From NCBI GenBank assembly GCA_010645155.1, contig CM021320.1, positions 8,074,270-8,138,269 of the forward strand: a stretch of 64,000 nucleotides of DNA, given 5' to 3'. This stretch comes from Tigriopus japonicus (lineage: Eukaryota > Arthropoda > Copepoda > Harpacticoida > Harpacticidae). Of the stretch, positions 48,092 to 59,958 are shown one piece after another (within the stretch, counting starts at the first letter, position 1; the number at the start of each line of letters is the position of its first letter). A program made the position numbers and the translations under genes. The notes below the pieces were generated by a model, which worked only from the letters and a program-made list of their open reading frames with translations, did no database searches and was not told the origin of the DNA.

Positions 48092-48750
48092 GACCAGGAG
48101 CCCCACAAACACATCAGATGCGACTGCAAAGAAGCAAAGTTGCCATTCACATTCACATTTTCAAGAAATCAGGGATATGATCAATGTGTCCTGACTTGCT
48201 GTGATGCCTTATAACCCAATGCTTACCCGTGTTCTACAGGCCTTCCATGAATTTTTGAACGAACATGTGTTTTTATATGTATTTGTATGTGTGAATGAGT
48301 ATTTTATGTGCCCACCCATGAATGAGAAACTTGACTCCTTTTTAAGCAACTCCAATTTAGACGAACAATGACGATTTTTAGGAAAATATAGCTACCTTTG
48401 TTACACCCCGTTAAACACTTCTATTGCTTGTTTAGAATTGTTTTTTTCTTCTGCTCTCATCTCCTAATGCAAACAAACATCAATTCAATTGGTTGACATT
48501 CATTCTTGCCGTTTTTCTTTCGTTGTATTTTGCCGAGGTCCACGTTGCCTCGGTTTCATCCTGATCCAGCTTGCCCTTTCCAAGTTTTGTGGAACCCTTC
48601 AAATTTGACTTCTTTTCGAACAGACTTCATTTCTTGCTCAATACTTCCAATTTCCATTAACAGAAACTTTGTTCAAGCGGGTTTCGTCACAAACAAACTT
48701 CTTTCCATATTTCAAGACACTTTCCTGAATATCCATCTTTTAACCGACAA

Positions 48751-48756
48751 AATAAA
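48751..48756 (+). terminator. Candidate LMAN1 polyadenylation signal
   Basis: AATAAA lies about 660 nt after the LMAN1 stop. The interval would be an AT-rich 3' UTR with no other gene. The position is plausible but cannot be confirmed without transcripts. Confidence 0.35.
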
Positions 48757-49159
48757 GCATCCTACAAAGGAACAATGTATGTTGTTTTTGATATGATTTT
48801 TGGTTTGTGATTCAATCGAACATGACATAGGTCTATTTGGTGTTGTTTTCAGCCGAATTAGAATCATGAAGGGAGAGATGTTTAGGATTTGTTTTCAAGC
48901 TTATCGAACTTGCCGCAAAAAAATGACAACAGAGTTTTTTTTTTTCTTTAGTGTTGTTTCTTTAGATAATTGCCCTCACAAAGTTTTCGAAAAATGGTTT
49001 CTCCTGCCGTTTGCATGGAAATACATTTGATGATGAATTGACTGATGATCTGGTATCAAAACTAGTCGAAAAGACCCAAGTGAAAAGATAATTAAATCCA
49101 TGTTTCATACGCGAGAATGGAGGTCAGTGAGAATCTTGAGTTTCCTTCAACGCCTTTTC

Positions 49160-49365
49160 AAGATGCACTGAATTTGCGGGAGTGGAAGCCTTGCGATGAG
49201 AATTTTGATTTCCAGTCAATTGCGCTCTTTTGCAAACGAGACCTTACTTGGATTGGATGGACTACGTATTTCAATTTCTAGTTCAAACAAATGCCAAAGA
49301 TTCACAAAGTTGTGTACTGGCGAGGGGGTAGAATAAAAGAGCTCGCTCAGTTGTGGAAACCTTAT
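49160..49365. repeat. Half-copy of the 53-kb foldback family
   Basis: Matches the left arm of 53155-53632 in order: GAGAATTTTGATTTCCA, GCAAACGAGACC, TACGTATTTCAATTTC, TGTACTGGCGAG, GAGCTCGC. The second arm is not seen. A 19-bp direct duplication (AAACCTTATTATCATTGAA) follows it. Confidence 0.45.
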
Positions 49366-49689
49366 TATCATTGAACTTTAAACCTTATTATCATTGAAAA
49401 TTAGATGACAACTTTACGTCGCCCACCGGAACGCTTGCACTTGATTGTATCTAGAGCCTCAACCATTCATTTGATATCAATGAAATACACATAATCGAAT
49501 AGCATGTTCTTTTAGCTTTTCAAAAATATAAGTCTCGTCTTGATAGGTTTCAATCTTGTAATATTTGCAATTGATTGGCGATCGAGTCGAGTCCTCCTCC
49601 CAAAAAAGCGCAGCGAAATCTTTTGTCAACAACAAAATCGTGCAGGGTCAACTTTGTCAAAGAAACATTTGAATGTGTCCATGTGGCCG

Positions 49690-49782
49690 AAGTCAAATCC
49701 TATTGCACACACAGTGCAAGATTGTTGAATCATGATCACATTGAGAGTGACATTTCTGTCGCTATAGAACTATAGGTCTCCT
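49690..49782. repeat. Partial copy of the 7.6-kb MITE-like element
   Basis: Shares TTGCACACACAGTGCAAG, TTGTTGAATCA, GAGTGAC and TATAGAACT in the same order as 7791-7873. Confidence 0.5.
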
Positions 49783-49796
49783 TTGCAGAAATTCAC

Positions 49797-50373
49797 GATG
49801 TTTCGAATGGCATTTTGTTTTTGGTCTTATTGGTATAACTATCAGTGTTCAAGCTTTGGGTCGGCGTTTTTTTCATCAAATTATACACGCGTATTTTAAG
49901 GCTTTACTATTTATTTTAATGGGTTTTTGAATTCACCAATCTTCTAGTTACCAGGATGTACGGTTTGAACCTAGGTACACACCTCGACATCTTGACATTT
50001 TTTGACTTGAAATTCAATGGGAAACAACATTACTTTAATGTGTTATATAAATTTAGGTCCAGGGAAAAATATATATACCTAAAAACCTTTAAAGTATAGC
50101 ATTTTTGATAAACTGTTTAATCAAATTGAATAAAAACACATTCAGCAGCAGCTGAGTAATTTGGGTTTGAATGGTCCTTTTTTGACCCCAAAAAGCCGAA
50201 AACGCTGCTGTTATATCAAACAATAAAGTCCCAAAGATTCCATATTGCTTTTTGATGTCGCGAAAAAGAATGCTTAATTAAGTTTTGAAGTTATTGTCAA
50301 AATAACTTAAAATAGTATGAAATTCACTTAAAAGGCACGTAAGATACATTTTGTGAAAAAAATCGTTTGCTGA
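49797..50373. repeat. Dispersed repeat, first copy of a direct pair
   Basis: Shares with 51605-51990, in order, ATGTTTCGAATGGC, TTACTTTAATG, TTTAGGTCCAGGGAAAA, TTTTGACCCCAAAAAG, GTCGCGAAA and AAGTTTTGAAG. The copies are diverged and differ by indels. Confidence 0.55.
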
Positions 50374-51604
50374 TGTTCCTAGTTTCGGTTTTAGTCCATT
50401 TGGAACATGGTCCTTAAAGAAGCCGTAAATTTGAATATGAATCTGTTTGACAGATTTATTTGCACTTTTGGCTGAACATACTTTAAAGTGTACCCTAAAT
50501 ATTTATGAAATATGTTTTCCAAAAATCTTATGTGAATCACCGTGAAACATAATTGATTGGATTTTACTGCAAATCATAATTCTCATCATTAACCGTACAA
50601 TCCAGGAAATTCAGTGATTCTTGACTAATCTTGTAAATTCCTTCAGATGGATGGGAAGGGTGACTACCCTGAACAATACCGGATCTATGTGAAGAACAGA
50701 TGTGGAATTCGTCTTTCTTTTATGACCTTTTGAGATTCCTCAAGCATGAATCATGGGAAACTCTTACTACGATTAACCTTAAAGGCTGTTTGACCAAGTC
50801 TTCATTTCAAATCAAAGTGGTTCACTCTCCCATAAACTTGCTTGATTTAAGTTTATGAGGTGTGTGTTTACGCACATCTAACGTTTAAAAAAATGTGATT
50901 CTCTTACCTCTGTCTTAGGATTGACCAGATCTGCAGAGATAATATGCATTTGCTTCACTTTTATTATCCTTTTTTTTTAAACTCCATTAAAACCAGGGCT
51001 GTCAAGGAAGATTTGAAAAAGAAGACCGAAGAGCACTTGCAGAACATTCTGGAGCAAATTTTATTTGTAATTGCTTTTTTACACAAACTCGCGTGTTTCC
51101 AAGTTACCAAGTAGCCTGATCAACTCCAACTAAGAAATTTTAATGCAAGTTTGCCACCGAAAATAAGTAAAAAACATCAGGACCTAATTTTGCTGCCGGC
51201 AGCTCTGATGGTTACACAAGAAGAAAAAATGTGCGAAAACATAAGTGAATAATAAAGCTAGTGCTGTACTTCAAAAATGTGCCCACCTACCTCAGTGTTA
51301 AGGTAAGTTTTGGTTTCATTTTCAACAGTAGATGCTAATCTCAGCGTGAAAGAAAGGTAATTTGGACCTTTTCATTGCCAAATAGCTAATTCTTTTTCCT
51401 TAAAATGGGAAAACGATCTTGAAATGTTTATTACGGAAACATCGCAAATTGTATAGAAGCGATCTTGTCAAAGAATCAGAACGTTCAGGGCAAGATGAGT
51501 TAAAAATAGGGATTCAATAATGTAAGAAAAAGAAAATACCTTCCCAAGGGAGTCGCTCAAATTTTGTTTGTTTTCTTTGACACGGAAATACAGTGAAAGA
51601 AAAT

Positions 51605-51990
51605 ACAATGTTTCGAATGGCTTTTTAGGTTTGGATCGAAATACTCAAAGAGATCTTCGCATTTTTTGGATCCAAAGTTCAATGGGGAACAATTTTACTT
51701 TAATGCATTATATAAGTTTAGGTCCAGGGAAAACGTTATTTACCTAAAAAGCTATTAATCATAGCATCTTTTTTTATCTAGGTTTAGGTTCTTAGAGTTA
51801 TTTGGGGTTTTGACCCCAAAAAGCGCTACACTCATTTAAAAAACAAATTCCCAGAGACTTCGTCTACCTTTTGAGTGTCGCGAAACAATGAAATTTTGTA
51901 AGTTTTGAAGATTATGTCTAATAGCTCAAAATGATTAAAAATATCACTTTAAAAACACTTGAAATACGGTTTTGCGATAAAAAATCTTTT
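51605..51990. repeat. Dispersed repeat, second copy of a direct pair
   Basis: Direct partner of 49797-50373, 1.8 kb further on, with the same series of blocks in the same orientation and a shorter left half. Confidence 0.55.
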
Positions 51991-52768
51991 AGAATGTGTG
52001 GATCCTTAATTGGGCTGAATCTAAACCCTGATTACCATTGCCAAACCCCGCTTACAATTTTGTTAATATGTTCACAAGTATCAAAAAAGTGCTGACTTTA
52101 TTTGATCTATCATCATGAAGTTATTTCTCATCGTATTAACTTGCCGATTCCATGAGATGTCTGGATTTACCGAAAGGAATAATTACACAACAGTTTTGGA
52201 AGAACTTTTGTGCCTTGAATATGAATGGGCAACTGCAAATGAATCGCCAAGGTTTTTAGCTGAAAAAATACTGTTGGTAAAATTTCCCTACAGATTGGTG
52301 AAAAAAGTTTCGAGATAGAAGAAAGAATTGAAGATATGATCCTTCCCATGATTCAACTTTATTGGTTTATTGGTTTAACCACCCAAATCATCTGAAGTAG
52401 ATGTATAAAGGGTATATATTTTAAGGACAAAAAAAGAGGAAAGAGAAAAATAAAATGAAAATATTTGAAGTTTCATTTAAAGTCTCATAGGATTGTACTC
52501 TTTCTATTAACCCTCTTTGATCCGGTGTTACGTGTGTTCCACATTTGTGACATTGTTTTTTAAGGTGAACAAAGGGATCTAAGCTTTCCATTACTGACCA
52601 TTCCTTCACCAGTACCTTTTACCTCGAGTCTTTGAACTTCTGAAAGAGCATCTATAACATTAATTTCAGCTTTAAAATATAAAACAAGATGAAATGTTCG
52701 AAAAATGTATCTTGCGTAGACTCAAGCGCTGTAAACTCAGCCGTCGCTTTATTAGGTTTCGCTTTTTA

Positions 52769-52938
52769 GGAGAGATGGTGTAGCGCAGTTGATTAACGCG
52801 CAACCGAACTATGCTTGGGTTCATGGGTTCGATCCCAGGTCTTCCCCCAAACCTCCTCTCTTGTGGATTACCGGCTCGAACGGCACAACTTGAACCCAGA
52901 ATGCACCCATCTATTTCCATTCAATTGTAATAAACTCA
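52769..52938 (+). mobile_element. tRNA-derived SINE
   Basis: The head has a pol III A box (TAGCGCAGTTGATTAACGCG) and B box (GGTTCGATCCC) about 50 nt apart. The T stem and acceptor stem do not pair well, so it is not a working tRNA. A non-tRNA tail of about 90 bp follows, ending in an A/T-rich stretch with AATAAA. This is the usual build of a tRNA-derived SINE. Confidence 0.55.
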
Positions 52939-53154
52939 TCATGACACATTTCTGCAATAAATCCAATGTGCAATCGTACCCGCCATGAAAATATTTATTT
53001 ATATTTTAAGAGGTTCAAGTGCACAAGTCGAAATTCCGATTAAATCCAAGCTGTCTTTGGCTGTCAATGACTCTTTAAAGAACAAAAGAAGAGATTACTA
53101 ATAACGATAATGACAAATTTCTGGAATACTATGTGAAACTTTAGATTTTTTTCA

Positions 53155-53632
53155 AGTTGGCCTTGTCAAGAAGCACGGAAAATCATGGAGGGGGAGGCTA
53201 GCAATGAGAATTATGATTTCCAGCAGAAACGAACCATTCGCATTCTTCTGCAAATGAGACGTGGCTTGCATTGAGAAGAACACGTATTTCAAATTTCAGC
53301 CCGATCGAATGCCGGAGTGAAAAGTTATGCCTTCTCAAACTTATGTACTGAAGAGAGCATAGAATGAATGAACTCGCCCTTTTGTGGTAAAACGATTACC
53401 CCAAAAGGGCTAGATCATTCATTCTCGGTAAGATTTGCACTGAACTTTGAGTGAGCATAACTTTTGTCTCCTACGTTCGATTGAGCTGAAAATTGAAATA
53501 CGTATTCTTGTCAACATATGCAAGGTCTCATTTGCTGAAGAACGTAATTGAATTGTTCTAATTAGAAATCATTATTCTTATTGCTAGCCTCCCACTCCAT
53601 GATTCCAGTGCTTCTTGGCCTTGTCTACTTGA
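53155..53632. repeat. Foldback palindrome
   Basis: Arms 53155-53391 and 53394-53632 are reverse complements with scattered mismatches (GAGGCTAGCAAT, AGCAAATGAGACC-like, TAGCCCTTTTGGGGTAATCG-like). It shares the CAGCTCAATCGAACG-type motif with the 46-kb palindrome. Confidence 0.7.
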
Positions 53633-53999
53633 GACTTGTTGTCTGTCAGCACAAAAATTAATGAATACCCGGTTCTTAGGTTGAAAGAACCACCAAAGTT
53701 GAAAAGGTTACCCCCAGGAGGTGCACTCATTTACTGTCTCGCATTTGACCTCTTTAAAGGTCACAAAATAAGATGGATGCTTACCCTTTCTTTCCAACTT
53801 GGAAACCTTCCAAAAATCTGCAGGTTTTTAAGGTCTTACGGAGATCTTAATTGCATGAGCCCGAGTATAAATCAAGATAATTTAGAATTAAAAATGTTTT
53901 TTTTGCTCTTACCACACGATTAAATAAAAAAAATTGACCAAAAATGAACTTGAAAAAGAGCAGGGATTGCCGTGAAGAACGATATTATTTTTGAGAAAT

Positions 54000-56586
54000 C
54001 CTCGCAAAAGGGGTGTTTCAGACGTCATAATAGGAATTGAACCCCGCATCAAATTGTTAGGTTAACCGCAAACAAGATGGGAATCAAACTAATGGGTTGG
54101 TCAAGAAATGGAAGTCTTGTGAAGTCGATGACAGATTCATTTACAGACCACTCTACATTGGCTATGCTAATTGCAAAATTGAATATCTCGTTTCAACCAT
54201 TGGTTCTCCTTCATTATAGCTGGTTTTCCTATAAAAAATGTCTTCTAGAATAGGATAAGCACAATGAGAAAAAAGGTTGTTGATTTTGTGCTCTGTACCG
54301 TTGCGCTGCCCTCTTCTGGGGATTCTGATCTTTCCTGTTCTACGCTCGATCAAATATTTCAAACGGTCAGTTGCTCCGCAACAAACGGTCGAGAATGAGA
54401 TGCGATCGTAGAATTTTAGTGAAGCAATGAGACACCAGAGGCCACGACGGTGCTACAGAGTAAACGAACAGGCCCAGCTGATGTTTACTGAGCTTCCCTT
54501 ATTGAACGCAATCGTTTAATTCACTAAAAAGTTATGCACCAGTAAAGGCGCAAAATGATCTCTTTTACAAGATCTTTCCAAAGGCTAACCCACTCATTTT
54601 CTGTTCCCTCTTCTTTGAGATTCAAAAGCCCCATATCATTTGATCCAGTGCACCGATTGTGCTGAAAAGCTTGTGTTAGGTGTCATTTTGGAATACATAT
54701 TATATATGTAATATCAAATTCGTAATTAAGTTCATGTCTGGAGATGTGGCTGGCAATGGGCATTTCCCTCAGATACAAATTTGACCGAAGCTGGATTTTT
54801 TCTTCCACATTTGAACTCTTGATTCTTTCCATAAATGGGTCAAGGGATTTTTTTTCCAACCTTTTGAATATTAGAATCTTAAATCATATAATCTCGATTT
54901 AAGATCTCGATTTGAAGTTGTCAAAAGTACACCAATATCGTACGTGGAGTACATGGCAAAACCAACAACTTTTTACAATTTCTTCCAGTGGGCTTTTTCA
55001 AGTAAATGTAAACGTTGCTGCCGCTTACCAAGGTTCTCGAAGCCAGAGTTCTTTCTACCAATATCCGAATGCAGGCATCTATCGGCTGATTAAGCATAAT
55101 TTTTGGACTCGGGGTGATTATTAGGGGGTTCCAATGTACCCAAACCATTTCTGTCCAAGCAAGTTGAACGTTTCGAGTAACGCCAACCAAAAACGTTTTT
55201 TGAGGGTGTAAAGGTTAAAAAATTGAAAATATGTTTTGTTGCCAGCACGTGTAGAACACCATTGTTGATTAACGTATTCATGTCGAATTTCTATATAAAT
55301 ATAACCTTTGAAATTGAACTGAAGTTGTAAAGGAATTCTTGGACTCCCGTTTTTGAAATAGTGAATTGAAGAAAAAGCTCACTTTTTTATTCTGCAAGCC
55401 CATTGGCTTCTCTGTCTTTCAAAGTCCAACCAAATGTTAGCTTAACCATTTGTGGACCTTAGAAAAGCATATCTTATATTGAGTACGTACAAAATCGAAT
55501 ATAAAATTGTGTTTTCAAAACACATACTTTTACAGAAATGACCCATTTGAATGGTAGATGGCGTTAGGGTAACATCAATTTGGAACTTCGTACTCGGTAT
55601 GTGACGTTTACCTGAAAGAGCCCATGGACTCAGTCATTTTTCAATTGTGTTCTAAAGACAGAACAGATGCATGTTTCTTGCTAATACACAAATGTTAAAT
55701 AAAACCTGTTATCTAGCGTGATGCACGAGGGGAAGTTTATACCATATGACTTGGGGAGAAAACTTTGTTTTTACATTAGTGTCAACTTCTATTGTACGAC
55801 GTGTACGACGTGTACGACGTTCAGTATTCCTGTGGCATTTTTCGCGCAAAATACACTTTCGTATGAAAGCTTCTTTTTTAATTGTAGGTTCACATCATTT
55901 CGCTTAGGGGCATTATTTTTTTCATGTAATTTGAACATGGCATTAATAAATGTTTCACGCCATCTATAAAAAAGGGAACGAACGGACCTCCGAAAAATGA
56001 AAACAAGTGATGACAAACCGCTGAAATTTGTTCGGAATGGAGTGGATTTTTTACGGTATTACCTGACATCTAATGGGTTCAGAGCTCAACAAAACATTCT
56101 ATTTTTTTCCTAGCGAGGAGTCACATTTTGAGTGAATGATATGTTAACATAATTGGTCATCAATTTATTGCTGTTGGGAGATCTTTAGGTTCGAGAAATT
56201 AGTGGTATACTAAAGATTCTTGACGAAACTTTGTCATGTCTGGATTGAAAGTTCCTTTTTACTACAAACCCTTTAAAAGTCCAATTGTGGTGTAATTTTG
56301 TCTTGTGCTTTCCTGCCAATTAAATTGAAAGGAAAGGAAGCTGTTGTTTATTTTGAACGAGAACATTGATAATACTAAAAAAATTGTGGTCTTCGAAGCT
56401 TCAACATGGTTCGATTGCATCTAGATTGCAATGGCGTTGGGTCATTTTATTGAACTATGCCAATGGCTTCTCTTTAATGTAATTGATATTATCGTAATTC
56501 ATTGTTGTCTTTACAATCACGTTGAAATTATAATCTCGTGTTTCTCTTGTTTACTAATTATAAACCAATTAATGAATCAGAAGCTC
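54000..56586. other. Gene-free spacer
   Basis: AT-rich. The only feature is three 9-bp GTACGACGT repeats at about 55794-55820. Short frames lack domains. Confidence 0.45.
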
Positions 56587-56623
56587 TTAAAAGCGAAATT
56601 TAGAGCCACCTAGATCATCAGTC
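56587..56623 (+). promoter_or_regulatory. Candidate core promoter of the short secreted-protein gene
   Basis: A TATA-like TTAAAAG at 56587 stands 31 nt before a TCAGTC initiator at 56618-56623, the spacing typical of arthropod TATA promoters. The ATG follows 34 nt after the initiator. Confidence 0.35.
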
Positions 56624-56656
56624 TCGTGTTGTCTTTGCTTTTTGTACCTTGTCATT

Positions 56657-57118
56657 ATGGCTAAGTCTATGCTTGTTCTTAGTGTTTTCATATTAGCTAC
56701 CATTACGAGTGTCTTGGGCTCATCATGTTGCCCAAATATTGTTTTACAATCCTCAGGCAACTTAGCCTCTTCCAATCAAGCCCACATTTTAGGGAATTAC
56801 TTCCTGATTTCTGAGGATGATGAAGGCCGTCCAATTTACCAACAAGACTCTTCGTTGACGCGTTTCATCTTCTATCGAAGTGGTATCAATGTAAGCACAT
56901 TTATCCATTTACAAGATCTTTTTTACAAGTCTTCATCAGAGGTTGATAAACTTGGCATGTTACAGCATTGGTACGTCAATGATCAAACGGGTATTAACCA
57001 AGGCTACGCATTCAATCCGGGAACTGAAGAATGTATTTCTGATTCAACTGGAATTTGGGAATATTGGGATGGATCAGCATGGACTCAAGATCCTTACACA
57101 TCTGTTTCTTGTGTTTAA
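56657..57118 (+). CDS. Small secreted protein with a conserved extracellular module
   Basis: Two exons, 56657-56890 and 56966-57118, give 128 residues. Residues 1-21 are a signal peptide (MAKSMLVLSVFILATITSVLG). The mature part is one domain: a CC pair, a segment with SSNQAHILGNYFLISEDD, GRPIYQQ, FIFYRS, then WYVNDQTGINQGYAF, a Cys, GIWEYWDG..W..DP and a final Cys. The same module is in the gene at 61984-63949, with the intron at the same place (between FYRS-I and the next W) and in phase 0. The 75-nt intron is a multiple of three with no stop, so a retained-intron form would stay open. I do not recognise a named family; the YRFY...GVWEYWDG pattern looks like an animal extracellular module. 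Function is unknown. Confidence 0.72.
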   Translation: MAKSMLVLSVFILATITSVLGSSCCPNIVLQSSGNLASSNQAHILGNYFLISEDDEGRPIYQQDSSLTRFIFYRSGINVSTFIHLQDLFYKSSSEVDKLGMLQHWYVNDQTGINQGYAFNPGTEECISDSTGIWEYWDGSAWTQDPYTSVSCV

Positions 57119-58954
57119 AGTGAAAAGAAATATAATGAGCTTAAACAATGAAGTGTTCCATATGTCTAATTATGTTTTTATTTAATAATATGCTTACCCA
57201 AAGGATTATTCTGAAGACGATCTTAGGAAAGTAAAGAAAGAGTGCACTCATTTGTTCGAAGTATGTTCCAAGCTCATTATGTTGGTTCCTATGTCAAAAT
57301 TAATGTGAAAACACTTCCATTTCTTGCTCAGAGAAGCTTTTGAGAAAGGTAATGCTTCATAAGTTCATAAGCCAAATTCGTCAACATGATGTTGCGCTAT
57401 ACTAAAGCATAGCACGATTGAAGAAAGTCGTAATAAAAATGTCACATGTCACATGTACTGCGTTAAGGCAAGGACCTGAAAAGGTCACGGAGAACTTGGA
57501 GGGTGTCATAAAGAAGATTAGCGAGAACATCAATTTCTAAGACGAAACATAGAGTACTTATTGTTAGTACTGTAAGTCCACTTTATTATTGGTAAAGCCG
57601 AGTTAAGAATGTTGAAGGAAAACCTTTACATTTATTGATGAAACTTGAAAATTTGGCGATAATGCACTCTGTAGAGTACTGTATTGTGTATTGTATCTGT
57701 ATTGTGGAGATGTTTCCAACTCCACACAAAATTTATTTTTCTCGAAATCAAGCAAAATTGGGAGTGAGCGTAGCGTGATGTTAGTGAAAATTGGAGTTGG
57801 CAACCATCGAAATAGTAAATAACACCTTTTTGGATCTTGGAGTAACCTCTCACGGTGTCAGGTATCTTCGTGATTATCCTGATGGTAGCATCAGATATCC
57901 AAATAATTTCTTGCTTTTTAAGTATGGAACGGTTTTATTTCACCGGAACATTAAGTGCAATGTAGTGATGAACGCATTGATTGGTACACAAAAAGGGAAT
58001 CACCTTGTGTTGACAAACTTATCAAAGGAAAAATCGTTACGTTACCTTGTAAAGTGACTTCAAATCCTAAGGCCGACGATGACTGCTATTATCTGTTTCA
58101 ATCAAATTAGTTGTTCTTTACTCAAGTATACTCCTAATATATATAGAATCCCAATTTCAATTTTTAACCCGATCGGGAGTCAGACTCAAAAGTTGTGTGT
58201 GCTCTGTCAAGGATGACTCAACGAAGGATATACTGTGTTACAGAATACCACTTAAGGCCTAGTTACTACAATGAAAATTCAACGGAACATTTGCTACTTT
58301 GAAATAACCTCTCATATTAGTACAATGACAGGCCTTAAGCTGTATTTCTGTAATTCTTCCTGAGAAATTAAGATGTCCTTGGCTCTGTTAAGGTTCACTT
58401 CAGAAGAGTGCATAGCACGAATAGATCTTTTTGGTAGAGATAATCCGATGCATTCTCCGTCAGATTGCGTTTTGCGCTTTGGGATGACATTTGACCAAAA
58501 TGTTCGATAAAGCCGAAATTGAAAAACAGAAACATGGTTTAATTTACAAAAGAATGCAATCCATTTTAAATCCTAGAAAACGCAATTCTTGTCTGTAGCT
58601 TGTTGTCTAGACTTTAGCCATTCATGGGAAAGCCAAATGAGCTCAAATTTGTTTGATCGGCATTAATAGCTCCACCGATTCTAATGAATATACACGGCTT
58701 TAGTGATAAATTGGGACAAAATTCAATTCAATATCTTGTGAAAATAATTATAACTGCTTTTAAATCTGTTGCATTTTCTTCCATCAAAGGACCCTCCAGC
58801 ACCATTTGATCAAAAGAACCTGCATTACAAATTGTCCGGCCACTTAGAAGAGAAGAAAAGGTGCGCCGTTGGCCAAGCCACTCAGGAATACTCTGCACTG
58901 TGTTGTAAATGCTTAAACCTAGCACAGGGATGTCAAAAGAAAGCCCCATGTTAA
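57119..58954. other. Gene-free spacer after the short secreted-protein gene
   Basis: AT-rich DNA with a diverged CCGATCGGGAGT-type piece near 58170 resembling the foldback family motif. The open frame at 57791-58057 has no recognisable domain. The gene's own polyadenylation signal is not a canonical AATAAA. Confidence 0.4.
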
Positions 58955-59080
58955 GAAACTGACACCAAGAGGATCTTTAAGTTCGTGGAAGGTCTAATAA
59001 AGCTCATTAAGGTCAACCCAAACACCTCCAGGACCACCTTAGCCAGGAATTGCAATGTGAAAGTGGTTGGCAGTACATTC
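58955..59080 (+). mobile_element. Possible Tc1/mariner transposase relic
   Basis: A short open stretch encodes KRIFKFVEGLIKLIKVNPNT followed by SRTTLARNCNVKVVGST. It resembles the second helix-turn-helix of Tc1/mariner transposases (long basic helix, NPxTS, then LA-x-x-x-NV). Only about 40 residues are readable, so the call is tentative. Confidence 0.35.
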
Positions 59081-59697
59081 CAAATGAAATGACCCTCCTT
59101 AAGTGGACTATCAAGATTAAGACGTTGGTTTCATTTTCAACTTCACAATCGCCTTCGATAATTCATGTCGGGATTCTCTCAATATCATCAAAAACAATTT
59201 TAACATTCGATTAAAAAATATCCTATTGTTAAAATCTTCGTTTGTTATGTTTTTTGATAATCCCTTAAGATACAAGTACTTACTTAAGTGGGCCTCATTA
59301 TCACACGAGGGGCGTACCAAAAAGAATGCAAATGGGTTAACAACTTGAGAATAGTAAGTTATATCTAAACTAGAGCACTATAATATAATGCTCTAATCTA
59401 AACAATCATCAAAACCTTTTTCTCTTCATGATCTTTAGGTATGTTTTGCTGACCCCTGCAGGAGTTTTCTGGAGACCCTTCAGGTCCGGGATCTTATTTT
59501 TTCAGGTCTTTTTCCTCAATGGGAGCAACCAAACGCTGGAAAGTGCCATATCCGAATAATATGGTGATCGGTTCACATTTTGGACCCTTTTGTGGGACAT
59601 GAAAACCTTGCTCTCCAATTTTTTTGAGCGCAAAATAGAGGCAACCTTCTTCCAGCGATTTTGTGCGGCACAAATAAAGCTTCAGGATCCTTTAGAC

Positions 59698-59950
59698 CAG
59701 GGGTCGGCAACCGCTTTTAGGTCAGGGCCCACCGATTTGAGTACGTGTTGCAAAAGGCCCACCAAACAGACGTTGGTAGGTCCAGGGGTCCACAAACTAA
59801 AGATCAAAGAAAGAGCTTTGGGTCCACGAGCACAGTTCTATGGACGGCTCACGCGCCCACTATTTTGGACTTTCCCCATAGATTCTGGGCCCACCAATGA
59901 CCACCCTTGGCCCCACATGTGGGCCGCAGCCCACCGGTTGCCGACCCTTG
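59698..59950. mobile_element. hAT-type MITE, second copy with target duplication
   Basis: Begins CAGGGGTCGGCAACC and ends GGTTGCCGACCCTTG, with the 8-bp duplication CTTTAGAC at 59690-59697 and 59951-59958. The interior shares GGGCCCACC-rich segments with the copies at 42.7 and 12.6 kb. Its length is 253 bp. Confidence 0.85.
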
Positions 59951-59958
59951 CTTTAGAC

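Noticed and set aside
52778..52850. A functional tRNA gene
   Set aside because: A and B boxes are present, but the acceptor and T stems do not pair. A tRNA-derived SINE fits better.
57791..58057. 88-codon open frame
   Set aside because: No recognised domain or splice support, and base use is like the spacer.
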